A stretch of 31,280 nucleotides of DNA, taken from a virus. The position numbers were made by a program, and so were the translations under genes. Numbering within the stretch: position 1 is the stretch's first letter; the number at the start of each line of letters is the position of its first letter. Shown in pieces: positions 1-7,870 of this stretch. The notes under the pieces were generated by a model that worked only from the letters and a program-made list of their open reading frames with translations, was not told the origin of the DNA and made no database searches. Where the stretch lies: positions 1 to 31,280 of IMG/VR virus record IMGVR_UViG_3300036801_000195. The stretch is one strand, 5' to 3'.

Positions 1-249
1 TGCGACTCCCCGGGCTGCGATGCCGAGATCGACCGCGGATTAGGTTATGTATGCGGCGGAAAGCCGTACGGTGGAGAGGAAGGCTGCGGGCTGTACTTCT
101 GCGAGAAACATGGAGGGGGAACACTTTGCGCCAGATGTGAAGCTAGTCAGGACCCCCATGAAGCCAAACTTGACCATCCGGACTGGATTCAGCATAAAGC
201 GACCCACCCCAGTTGGGACGAATGGCGCCGGGAACAGCGAGTGCTGTGA
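1..249 (+). CDS. Cys-rich small phage protein, 5' end missing
   Basis: Frame 1 is open from the first base to TGA at 247-249 (82 residues visible), so the start lies outside the window. The fragment has many Cys and His: CDSPGC near the start, then GYVCGG, CGLYFC, EKH and LCARC, and it ends in Trp- and charge-rich sequence (HPDWIQHK, SWDEWRR). Regular Cys pairs suggest one or two zinc sites, probably structural. I recall similar unassigned proteins in phage early regions but cannot name a function. It is rightward, opposite to the virion genes that follow, so it probably ends the rightward early module if the genome is circular. Another frame starting at base 47 is a shadow. Confidence 0.7.
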   Translation, partial: CDSPGCDAEIDRGLGYVCGGKPYGGEEGCGLYFCEKHGGGTLCARCEASQDPHEAKLDHPDWIQHKATHPSWDEWRREQRVL

Positions 250-285
250 GCGCGAAGGGGAACCGCCACACTAGAACGGCACCTT

Positions 286-337
286 CGCAAACCTCTCCGG
301 ACAGTGTTCGTCAGCGACGTCGAACCACTTAGACGTT
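286..337. repeat. Left copy of a ~52-bp inverted repeat near the window ends
   Basis: The reverse complement of 286-337 matches 31114-31164 at about 45 of 52 positions with one gap; the longest shared run is AGTGGTTCGACGTC. It lies in the 105-bp gap between the first gene and the tail-fibre-like gene. On the minus strand the frame following the stop of that gene would read SKWFDV, the same phrase as in the right copy, but there is no start codon. It may be a gene remnant or a repeated non-coding element. Nothing else is recognised in 250-354. Confidence 0.6.
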
Positions 338-354
338 AAATCACCATCAGCAGT

Positions 355-1281
355 TCATTCGCTAGAATCTTCCCACTGGGTTCCGTCATAACACCCGCTC
401 CACACGTTCGAACTTCCCGCGTAGGCGGTTCCGATATTGTTCGCCACGTTGAAATGGCTCTTGATGTTCTTCGCGGTGCCGTTGAACGTGAACGTGTCCG
501 CCCCGGCTTGCAGGGTGTGGACGATTTTCACCGTGACGCACAGGCCCGCTACGAGCGGAACGTTGGTTCCCCCGGCATCGGTGAGCGCGCCCGCAATCGC
601 GTTGTTCGAGCCGGTTTCGCTCGCGATGTAGTTCGGGGCCGTGGCGGCGGTGAACGTCCCCTGGGCGCTCCCGTTGCCCGTGAGGAGGGATACTCCGGTT
701 ACGGTGAGGGTGCCGTCCGCGGTGACGTTGTTCTGGATGTGGCCGTTCACGATCGGGGCCACGGGTACCCACGTGCCGGGAGTGCCGCCCGAGGTGCATA
801 CCCAGCCCAGGACGGCGGAAGCCGAGCCGGCCGCGCTCGAAGGCGTGGAGTTTGCCACATAATCGCCGGTCTGCCACGTGCCCGTGGTGGGAATCGAGGT
901 GGCCGTGTACCGCGCGGCCATCCCGGCGGTGATCTGATCGACGGAGCGAATCAGGGTGCCAGTCGAGCAGGTGCTATCCGTTCCCGCCGTGTAGAGGTTG
1001 ATTTTGTAGGCCCGGTCCTGCGAAAGCCAGATGTTCGCCCGGCCGGTCGAATCGAGCACGATGGCGTTCGGTGGGACGCTATTGCTCACCGTACCGGTCG
1101 AATCCGTGTAGGTGGCAAGGCCGGTTGAGGTGCCCGCCACGTACGTGCAAACCTTCCCCCCGGCGAGAATCCGGCCGGTGTTGTCGGTGAATTGCGTCGG
1201 CTGCCAGGGAAGTAGGGCGGTGGTCTGGGCCTGGGCAGTCAGGCCGATCAGGGCCGATATCGCAAAAAATAGATATTTCAT
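355..1281 (-). CDS. Tail-fibre/receptor-binding-like protein with Sec signal peptide
   Basis: This 308-residue protein is the last gene of the virion block, the place where P22 carries its tailspike. Residues 1-19 form a Sec signal peptide (Lys, hydrophobic core, AQA before the likely cut). Residues 30-100 match the start of many phage fibre proteins: DNTGRILAGGKVCTYVAGTS, then TYTDSTG, VLDSTGRANIWL and YKINLYTAG. The rest is Thr/Ser/Gly/Ala-rich and probably beta-structured, with a few Cys. It should contact the host surface or cap the tail; this is inferred from the N-terminal module and position. A signal peptide on such a protein is odd. The ATG overlaps the upstream stop as ATGA at 1278-1281, implying translational coupling. 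Confidence 0.65.
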   Translation of the reverse strand: MKYLFFAISALIGLTAQAQTTALLPWQPTQFTDNTGRILAGGKVCTYVAGTSTGLATYTDSTGTVSNSVPPNAIVLDSTGRANIWLSQDRAYKINLYTAGTDSTCSTGTLIRSVDQITAGMAARYTATSIPTTGTWQTGDYVANSTPSSAAGSASAVLGWVCTSGGTPGTWVPVAPIVNGHIQNNVTADGTLTVTGVSLLTGNGSAQGTFTAATAPNYIASETGSNNAIAGALTDAGGTNVPLVAGLCVTVKIVHTLQAGADTFTFNGTAKNIKSHFNVANNIGTAYAGSSNVWSGCYDGTQWEDSSE

Positions 1282-2687
1282 CGATTCACCGCCGCAATCT
1301 CCTCATCCGTGAGGGCCGCCGGGTTGTAGCTACCCCGGTATTGCTTCATCGCGCCCATTCCCCCGGCAGGGGCAGCTTGCCGCGGCGAAGTTGCTGCGTT
1401 TTGCTGCAAGATTTCCTGGACCCGCTTCAGCGCCAGCCGCCGGGTGACGAGACTGGGGGCCGTGCCGTTCTTCAGGTTCATGACTTCGGATTGTCCGACT
1501 TGTCCGCCCGCCTGCTCGACTCGCGCCAGTTGATCCTGCTTCATGAGTTGTTTCAGCGCCTTCCAGTTGCCGTCTTTCACCGCGCGCGCCTGGTCCGGAT
1601 CATCGGGTAAACCCTCGGGGCTCTCCAAGGAATCGACGATGGCCTGGGCCTGCTTGGGATCTCGAGTAATGAATTGCGCGATATCCTCGGCGCTCTTTTG
1701 GCTGCGCGCGAGACTCGCGGCCTCGTTGGCCTGCATCTGGGCGCGGGACATCCGGCCCTTGCTTGCTCCAGAAGCGGCCGGTTTGGGGGTAACCCCTGAG
1801 TTCAGTTGCGCTTGCGCCTCGGGCGGCGGGGCGACCGGGGAGTCGGGAGCCGGGGGCTGGGGGCCGGGGGCCGGTTCGGGCGCTTCCGCGTTCAGTTGCG
1901 CGAGGGCCTCGGGAGGGGGCTGGATTGCTTCGCTGGGAGCGGGCGGGGGCGGCGGACCGGCGGCGGGGCGTGCGGGCGGTGGGGCCTGCAATCGGCTCGC
2001 GAGGCTCCGGACCGCTGCTTGTTGTTCCGCTGGGAGATTTGCGAATTTGCGGCCGGTCTGGCTCTGTGCGAGGCCGTCGAGCAGTTCGGTATCCTCCGCA
2101 ACAGCCGCAACTGGCGCAACGGCGGCAGTGGCCCGATCCGTCAGCGCTTTCCTGGCCGCGCGCGCGGCAGCGGACACCACCCGGCCGCCGCCCACCGCTC
2201 CGGCGGCCAGTGCGGGATCGAGGCCGATTTCGTGCGCGGCCATCCCCGCCACGCCCGCGCCGGTCCAGGTCTTCGGTTCGACGAGCGCCTTTGCGCCTGC
2301 CCCGAGACCCGCTTTGCCCGCCGCCGCCACGTTCCCGGCCGCACTCTTGGCGGAGGCCACATCGGGAGGCAGCGCCGCCGATGTGGCCGTGGCGAACGCA
2401 TCCGCGGTGGGATTTTCGGAGAGGAAGCCGCCCGAGGGCGGATTGCCGTGTTTCGCCCAGTTGATGACGCTGGCGGGCAGGTGCATCAGGTCATCGATGC
2501 TCGGCAGACCGAGCGCCTGTTTGGCCGCGTGGAGATATTCTCCGATCGAGCCGACTTGGCCCATATTGGCCTTGAAGGTGTCGAGGCCCGGTTTGGTGTC
2601 GTCCGGAGTGTCGAGCTTGTAGCCAGCGGGCAGTGCGGCGGATCCCGACGCCTGCGAATCGACGGAATATCCAGCGGGTACCGGCAT
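1278..2687 (-). CDS. Putative internal virion / ejection protein (gp20-position)
   Basis: This 469-residue protein starts directly after the stop of the upstream gene (TAG then ATG). Its length is close to P22 ejection protein gp20 (471 residues) and it sits in the same place, but no family motif is recognised. The N-terminus has two PAGY-x-x-D repeats (residues 4 and 21). The middle (about 90-200) is very rich in Ala and Gly and could form hydrophobic helices able to enter a membrane; residues 230-300 are Pro/Ala-rich and probably disordered; the C-terminal third is charged and helical. An ejection-protein role is inferred from synteny. Large open frames on the opposite strand are composition shadows. 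Confidence 0.5.
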   Translation of the reverse strand: MPVPAGYSVDSQASGSAALPAGYKLDTPDDTKPGLDTFKANMGQVGSIGEYLHAAKQALGLPSIDDLMHLPASVINWAKHGNPPSGGFLSENPTADAFATATSAALPPDVASAKSAAGNVAAAGKAGLGAGAKALVEPKTWTGAGVAGMAAHEIGLDPALAAGAVGGGRVVSAAARAARKALTDRATAAVAPVAAVAEDTELLDGLAQSQTGRKFANLPAEQQAAVRSLASRLQAPPPARPAAGPPPPPAPSEAIQPPPEALAQLNAEAPEPAPGPQPPAPDSPVAPPPEAQAQLNSGVTPKPAASGASKGRMSRAQMQANEAASLARSQKSAEDIAQFITRDPKQAQAIVDSLESPEGLPDDPDQARAVKDGNWKALKQLMKQDQLARVEQAGGQVGQSEVMNLKNGTAPSLVTRRLALKRVQEILQQNAATSPRQAAPAGGMGAMKQYRGSYNPAALTDEEIAAVNR

Positions 2688-4403
2688 CTATTTCACGGGT
2701 TTGCCGGTTTGCGTGTCGAACCACGTTTTGCCGTTATCATTTGAGCCGATCTTGTGGCCCTGTGGATTGGTGGCCGTCATGGAGTAGGTGGCCGGCGCTT
2801 TGCGGATGTTCGGGGCTTCCGCGGTGGGCTGGAATTTCGCGCCCGTCCGTTGATTGAGCGACGCGAGCCCACTGGTGTATTGCCGGTACGCGCCTTCGCC
2901 CAACTGCTGGTGCAGTTCGCGAATGTCATCGCGGACGCTGGCCGGAATCGGCTGCCCTTCGGTCCAGCCTTCGAGCTTGCCCTGAATCTTTTGCAGCAGA
3001 GAACCCGCCGTACCGTACTGCGCGATCTCCGCAGAGTTGATGCGCTTGATCCCGTTGATCGCGTTCGCCGCCCCGACTCCGACCATGGGGATATTGGCGC
3101 CCGCCGCGGTGTTCCCTTTATCGGCGAGATCGAGCAACTTGCCCATCGCCTCGGTGGCTTCCCGCGCTTTCACATAATCCTGGTCGAGCTTGTTGGCGTC
3201 AGTGACGGCTTTGGACGCCAGCGCTGGCGGAACACCGGCAAGGGCCGGATTATCGGCCTCACTCCGCGCTTTCGCTGCGTTCAGCGCCGCCGTCTCACGA
3301 ATCGGAATGAGCTTCTTTTCGCGGTCGAACGTGTTCGATTCATCGACGGCCTTCTGGATGGCGCTGTTGACGGCCGTCTGTTTTTCTTTCGGTGTGCCGG
3401 GCATCTGCCAGAGACCGTAAATCTGATTTTTCAGCCGCGTGGCGGCGTCTGTGTCCAGGTTCAACCGGTCCACCATGCCACCTGTCCCGAGCACCGCCGC
3501 GGGGTTCTTCACAAATTCCGCCGCGGCATCGTTGGAGAGCTTGAGCATTTTCGTTTGCTCAGCCGTCTGCTCGGCGCGCGCTGTCGCCTCAGTCGTGCGC
3601 GCCTTCGCTTCCGTGGTTTCGGCTTCGGTGCTCTGACCCTTCAGAATCGCGTTGTGCTGGTCGATCAGCTTGTCCTGCCCGATCAGTGCCGCGTGCGCCG
3701 GCGCCGCCCACGTCGGGTCGAAGTGATCCTGAACTTTGACGCCCAACTGCTCAAGCTGGGGTTTCATCTGCTGATACTGCGCGTCTGCCGTGGCTAACCC
3801 TGTCGGGTCCGTCGTGAGATCGCCCTTCGCCCAGTTCGGCTGCGCGGTCTGGAGAAGGCCGCCCAACATCTGCCCGGCCGTCGAGTTCTTGGTCTGGAGC
3901 GTCTCCAGCTCTTTTTTCGCGTTCTCCGCGTCTTTCTGGCGGATCTCCCGTCCGGTCTTCGCGGCGGTCATGGCGCCGTCCGGATCGCCCATTTGCAAGA
4001 GCTTCACGCTGTAGCCGTCCCAGTCGAAATGAGGCACCGGGTTCGAGGCCTGCGCGGCCGCCTGGTGCCAGTTCGGATCGTAGATGGGGTTGCCTTCGTC
4101 ATCCGAGCCGGTAATCTGCGGCGCGGGAAACCCGGAGGGCGGAGGGGCACTCGGAACGGACGATGAGAAATCCTTGGCCGCCTGGCGCCGCTGCTGGTCG
4201 AGTTGCAGGTCCCGCTGGGCCTTCTGGTTGCCGAGTGCGGTTTCTTGCGCTTGCTGCTGATGCAGTCCTGCGTCGGCTTGCAGGTTGCCAGCCTGCGCCT
4301 GGGAGAGTGCGCGCTGGTCCATCCACTTCCCTACGTCGAAGGGTTCAACGTGCGGGCCGTTGGCGAGTGCCGCGGAGAAAATGCCGAGAGGGTTGGTAGC
4401 CAT
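2688..4403 (-). CDS. Putative internal virion / ejection protein, coiled-coil rich (gp16-position)
   Basis: 571 residues, ATG four bases after the stop of the Pro-rich gene. The N-terminal 90 residues are Gln/Ala/Leu-rich with heptad character (QAQAGNLQADAG, HQQQAQETALGNQKAQRD), predicting coiled coil. Residues 160-300 are again helical, with a Thr-Glu-Ala repeat run (TEAETTEAKARTTEATARAE). No enzyme motif is seen. Its size (P22 gp16 is 609 residues), helical content and place before the last virion genes fit a protein ejected with the DNA. Function is inferred from context only. Confidence 0.5.
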   Translation of the reverse strand: MATNPLGIFSAALANGPHVEPFDVGKWMDQRALSQAQAGNLQADAGLHQQQAQETALGNQKAQRDLQLDQQRRQAAKDFSSSVPSAPPPSGFPAPQITGSDDEGNPIYDPNWHQAAAQASNPVPHFDWDGYSVKLLQMGDPDGAMTAAKTGREIRQKDAENAKKELETLQTKNSTAGQMLGGLLQTAQPNWAKGDLTTDPTGLATADAQYQQMKPQLEQLGVKVQDHFDPTWAAPAHAALIGQDKLIDQHNAILKGQSTEAETTEAKARTTEATARAEQTAEQTKMLKLSNDAAAEFVKNPAAVLGTGGMVDRLNLDTDAATRLKNQIYGLWQMPGTPKEKQTAVNSAIQKAVDESNTFDREKKLIPIRETAALNAAKARSEADNPALAGVPPALASKAVTDANKLDQDYVKAREATEAMGKLLDLADKGNTAAGANIPMVGVGAANAINGIKRINSAEIAQYGTAGSLLQKIQGKLEGWTEGQPIPASVRDDIRELHQQLGEGAYRQYTSGLASLNQRTGAKFQPTAEAPNIRKAPATYSMTATNPQGHKIGSNDNGKTWFDTQTGKPVK

Positions 4404-4406
4404 GAA

Positions 4407-5369
4407 TTACTCATCACCGCTGAAGTAGCCGTAATCGCTTGTATAGTCGCCAGCGTCTCCGCCTCCGTGATCGGCTGCCCAGGAGGGATCGACATAGCCG
4501 GTATCGTCTCCCCCGCCGTTGTAGGTGATACCGGGCGGAACGACGTAGCCCGGAGTGCCCGTGTAAACCGGGTAGCTGCCAGACGTATCCCAATAGCCGG
4601 TGCTGGGGTCGCTGCCGTCGTCTGGGTTGGGCTCGTCGGGGCCGTTTTCCCCACCGCCGGCGCCCTGATCCGTGTTCGAGGGTGGCTCTTCCCCGCCTCC
4701 GTCGCCCGGCGCCGGGCTGTTGGTTTCTCCGCCCGCATCGCCGTTTTCCCCGCCCAGAATGCCTGAGCCAGTGGGTAATCCGGTTTCGGGATCGGTGGGA
4801 ATCGAGGCCCCGGTGTTCGGATCGGTCCAGCCGCCGTCGCCTGAGTTCGGATCGACTTTCCACACGTCGCCGGTAGCCGGGTCTTTCTCGCCATCGAAAT
4901 GAATCGTGCTGTCCGAGGTGGTTTGAGTGTTATTGGGCGGCGGAGGCGGCACGGTGGGGGAATTCACCACGGGAGGATTCACCACGGTAACCGGCTCACC
5001 CGTAACCGGATTCGGCGGATAGCTAATCGTGCTCGTGGTGCCGTTGCCGGCCGGGGGCTCGGGCACTTTTCCGGTCTGGGTACCCGGCGGGGGCGGCGGA
5101 GGCGGAGCGGACGTGATGGGCGGCCGGCCTACGGGCGGCGGGGGCGGCGGCTGCTGAGGTGGCTTGGGCGTCTGGGGAGAACCTGCGACTGGCGGCTTCG
5201 CGGGATTCTGCTGTAGCCCCTTGGCTGCCTGCAAAAGCTGCTGGAGGATGTTCGGCGGCAGCTTGAACACTTCGAGCGGATCGGATGGCGTGCCATTGGT
5301 CACCGCAAAGGGATTGCCGTATTGCGAGCCGGTTGAGGGCGCGGCGTAGGGATTCAGGGGCGGAAACAT
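4407..5369 (-). CDS. Proline-rich disordered virion-cassette protein
   Basis: 320 residues of very low complexity. After a short ordered start with a helical LPPNILQQLLQAAKG, residues 55-185 contain runs of Pro (up to eight in a row) mixed with Gln, Thr and Val. Residues 195-320 are Gly/Asp/Glu/Ser/Tyr-rich and strongly acidic. Nearly all of it should be disordered. The start follows the previous stop directly (TAAATG) with GGAG upstream. It lies between the gp7-like and the putative ejection genes, so a flexible, packaged protein is plausible. No homologous family is recognised. Confidence 0.6.
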   Translation of the reverse strand: MFPPLNPYAAPSTGSQYGNPFAVTNGTPSDPLEVFKLPPNILQQLLQAAKGLQQNPAKPPVAGSPQTPKPPQQPPPPPPVGRPPITSAPPPPPPPGTQTGKVPEPPAGNGTTSTISYPPNPVTGEPVTVVNPPVVNSPTVPPPPPNNTQTTSDSTIHFDGEKDPATGDVWKVDPNSGDGGWTDPNTGASIPTDPETGLPTGSGILGGENGDAGGETNSPAPGDGGGEEPPSNTDQGAGGGENGPDEPNPDDGSDPSTGYWDTSGSYPVYTGTPGYVVPPGITYNGGGDDTGYVDPSWAADHGGGDAGDYTSDYGYFSGDE

Positions 5370-6809
5370 TTAGGCTCCAGTCAGGGCGGAGATGACGCCA
5401 GAGAGCGAATTGTCCGAGCCCGTCAATCCGAAGGGGTTGGGGAGCGGGTTGCCGTTGCCGTTTTGACTCGTGTTGAACAGACTCAGCATCGAGGTCATCA
5501 ACTGCTGGATGAAGGCCTGTTGCTGCTGGGCGATGTCGATCTGCGCTCCGGCTTGCGCGCCGGCTCCGGTCACATTGGCATTCCCCTGGTATTGGGAGCC
5601 CGTGACGTCCATGTTGCCGCCGTACATCGAGGAGTTGATGGTGTTCGAGGCTTGCGGCGCTCCGAATTGCGAAGCGGCGGAGATGTCCTGGCTGTTGGCG
5701 GTCGAACCGAGACCGGCGGTGTTGTAGAGATTGCCGAAGAGGTTCTGTTGTTGCGTCTGCTGGTTCTGAAATGCCTGCTGATAGGCGGAGTCGGCGGATT
5801 GCCCCTCGTAATCGGCAAGCGCCTTTTGCGCGGCTCCTGAGTCCGTGCGCCCTTCCGCCGCCATGGCGTTCTCGATGCCTTGCGCGCCTTGGCCCAGCCG
5901 GAACTGGTAGCCGGGATTCTGCTGAAGGATCTGGTCGGGGGTGAGGTTCTGGTTCAGCGCGCCGCCGGGAGCGAGTCCCGAGGTGATCTGCTTTTCCGCC
6001 GCCGTGCCGCCCTCTTGATAAGGGGTGAGGTTCCCGCCGGTCTGGGAGAAGAGATTGGCGAGCGTGTTGTTCGCGACCCCGGTCGCCTGGTTGACGCTGC
6101 CCGCCGCGCCTTGGGCGGTCTGGTTCACCTGTTGGCCGGCCGCCGTCTCGGCGTTGTTCACCAGGTTTCCGGCGTTGTTGTACTTATCCGAGGAGCCGAG
6201 GTAACTCCACAGGCCCATGCCGGAAGCGAGAATGGCGGGCAAGAGCGCCGAGGTGTTGAGCGATCCCAAATCCAATCCGCCGATGTTCAAGGGAAGTCCC
6301 GACGAGCTACCCATCCCTGGGGTCGATCCGTTCGCGGCCGTGCCGGTCGAGGAACCCGTCCAGGAGGGAGTGCCGTCCGCCAATCTCCCGATTTGGACTC
6401 CGGGAGTCCCTGCCCCCGGCTGAACGGTTTGCGGAGATCCCGCCGGCGCCGGATTCAGAAGGCTCTGCGGTACCGGGGTGGGAGTCGCGCCCGGATCGAG
6501 CACGTTCGCGCCGTAAATCAGGGAACCGGCCGGCGCGTTCGGAACCCCCACGGAACCGGGCGCGGTGGTCGCGAGATTCGTGACGTTCCCGGCGGAGGTC
6601 GCGTTGTAGGGGACGCTCGCTGGCGATCCGTCCGGAAGCGTGCCGACAACCGAGGGCATCGCCGGGTACTGAAGCGAACCGGCAAGCGACTGCGCGATGG
6701 CGGGGTTGTTCGCGGCGGCGGGATTCGCCGCGAATCCCATCAGCTCCTTGTACATCGCGGAGTTGGGATCGTAGTTGGCGGCGAGGGCGGAGAAATTGGG
6801 GGAGGCCAT
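5370..6809 (-). CDS. gp7-like DNA transfer / internal virion protein
   Basis: 479 residues, much longer than P22 gp7 (229). The C-terminal half carries a pattern I associate with podoviral DNA-transfer proteins: LTPDQILQQNPGYQFRLGQG, AIEN-like GIENAMAAEGRTDSG, KALADYEGQ, and repeated Gln/Asn blocks around residues 345-365. A hydrophobic stretch near residue 190 (LLPAILASGMGLW) may enter a membrane. The N-terminal third is Pro/Ala/Gly/Thr-rich linker. Such proteins are packaged in the head and released to help DNA cross the envelope. The family call rests on this motif and on synteny after the tail accessory genes. Confidence 0.65.
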   Translation of the reverse strand: MASPNFSALAANYDPNSAMYKELMGFAANPAAANNPAIAQSLAGSLQYPAMPSVVGTLPDGSPASVPYNATSAGNVTNLATTAPGSVGVPNAPAGSLIYGANVLDPGATPTPVPQSLLNPAPAGSPQTVQPGAGTPGVQIGRLADGTPSWTGSSTGTAANGSTPGMGSSSGLPLNIGGLDLGSLNTSALLPAILASGMGLWSYLGSSDKYNNAGNLVNNAETAAGQQVNQTAQGAAGSVNQATGVANNTLANLFSQTGGNLTPYQEGGTAAEKQITSGLAPGGALNQNLTPDQILQQNPGYQFRLGQGAQGIENAMAAEGRTDSGAAQKALADYEGQSADSAYQQAFQNQQTQQQNLFGNLYNTAGLGSTANSQDISAASQFGAPQASNTINSSMYGGNMDVTGSQYQGNANVTGAGAQAGAQIDIAQQQQAFIQQLMTSMLSLFNTSQNGNGNPLPNPFGLTGSDNSLSGVISALTGA

Positions 6810-6836
6810 GGGAGGTTTACACGCTGAAACGTGGTG

Positions 6837-7073
6837 TTACACGCTGGACAGATTGAGCAAGAGTCCGAGGATCAAGGCGAGGGCCTGTTGCTGCTGCTGC
6901 GCGGTGGCGCTTCCGGCTTTGAGTTGGGCGATGAGCGCGAGCGCGGCGGTGCGGATCGGCGGAATGAAGAGGGCTGGGGCAGGGTCGCATCCCACCTGCG
7001 AAACGGTGTTGCCTTGATCGTCGCGGGTGATCGTGTACTGGTGGCCGTTGATGGTTTCGATGTCTGAGGTCAT
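6837..7073 (-). CDS. Small hypothetical virion-cassette protein
   Basis: 78 residues. The ATG overlaps the stop of the upstream gene (TAATG at 7071-7075), which fixes the start and implies coupling. The first 30 residues look like a beta hairpin (INGHQYTITRDDQGNTVSQV); the rest is Ala/Leu/Gln-rich, with a five-Gln run and a hydrophobic C-terminus (ALALILGLLLNLSSV) that could be a helix or membrane anchor. No family recognised. Position suggests a minor structural or assembly protein. Confidence 0.6.
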   Translation of the reverse strand: MTSDIETINGHQYTITRDDQGNTVSQVGCDPAPALFIPPIRTAALALIAQLKAGSATAQQQQQALALILGLLLNLSSV

Positions 7074-7870
7074 TACGCGATCAGTTGGGCGTAGGAGGCC
7101 GTCGCGCGGGCGGTCCCGGTGATGCCGACGCCTGTTACCACCACCTGCACCACGATGGAAATCTTGAAAGAGATGTTGAACGGAGCAATCTGGATGCTTG
7201 CCGGGGCCGTTCCCCCGATGGAACTTCCGGTCCACCCGTTATCCGCAGTCCCGGCGGTGTAAATCGGATATGTCTGCGCGCCCTGCCCGTCCACATTCAC
7301 GGTGAAGCTGATGTTGGTGAAGCTGCCAAACGTGGCGAGGTTGAAGCCGAGCGAGATCAAGCCGCCCGAGCCGGTATAGGAGAGCAGTGTGAAAGTTCCG
7401 GCTCCCGTCAGATTGATCGTCGCCGGGGGCTGAACCTGATAACCGGGAGGGAGTAAGTTTCCGACCACTTGGGAAGCCTGAACGCTGTTAACCGCGACTT
7501 TGTCCCAGGCGGTATCGACGGTGCCCTGGTTGTTCGTCAGGATGGCGAACGTCGTGGGACCCGGAACGTAGCTGTTGCCCATCGAAAACGCGGTCGCTCC
7601 GACGGTCCAGTACACGAACATCTCGGCCGCGGCGGTGTTGCCGGCTGAAATGGGATAGGGAGTCCCCTGATACCAGACCGTGCATGCGGACCAGGCGATG
7701 TTGCCGCCGGTGGGCGTATTGCTGCGGACGGTGAGGCCCGAGACAAACAGGCTCGCATTGACCGCGGCCTGCGTGTTCGAGATTTTGTGGATGGTATCGA
7801 CCAGCCATTTGTAGGAGCCGCCGAGCAGATCCCGCATCGACGTCGGGGGCGGCTGGATTGTGTTCGACAT
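7073..7870 (-). CDS. Putative tail protein at the tail-needle position
   Basis: 265 residues. An N-terminal helical segment (about residues 8-40, DLLGGSYKWLVDTIHKISNT) is followed by beta-rich, Gly/Thr/Val-heavy sequence to the end, as is usual for trimeric tail parts. The gene follows the gp10-like gene, where P22 places the needle gp26, but the trimeric coiled coil of gp26 is not evident, so another tail protein is possible. Its ATG overlaps the upstream stop by one base at 7870. Confidence 0.5.
   Translation of the reverse strand: MSNTIQPPPTSMRDLLGGSYKWLVDTIHKISNTQAAVNASLFVSGLTVRSNTPTGGNIAWSACTVWYQGTPYPISAGNTAAAEMFVYWTVGATAFSMGNSYVPGPTTFAILTNNQGTVDTAWDKVAVNSVQASQVVGNLLPPGYQVQPPATINLTGAGTFTLLSYTGSGGLISLGFNLATFGSFTNISFTVNVDGQGAQTYPIYTAGTADNGWTGSSIGGTAPASIQIAPFNISFKISIVVQVVVTGVGITGTARATASYAQLIA

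Noticed and set aside
1543-2622. Plus-strand frame of 359 codons rich in Ala, Gly and Cys
   Set aside because: Shadow of the Ala/Pro-rich leftward protein; no plausible start signal or domain.
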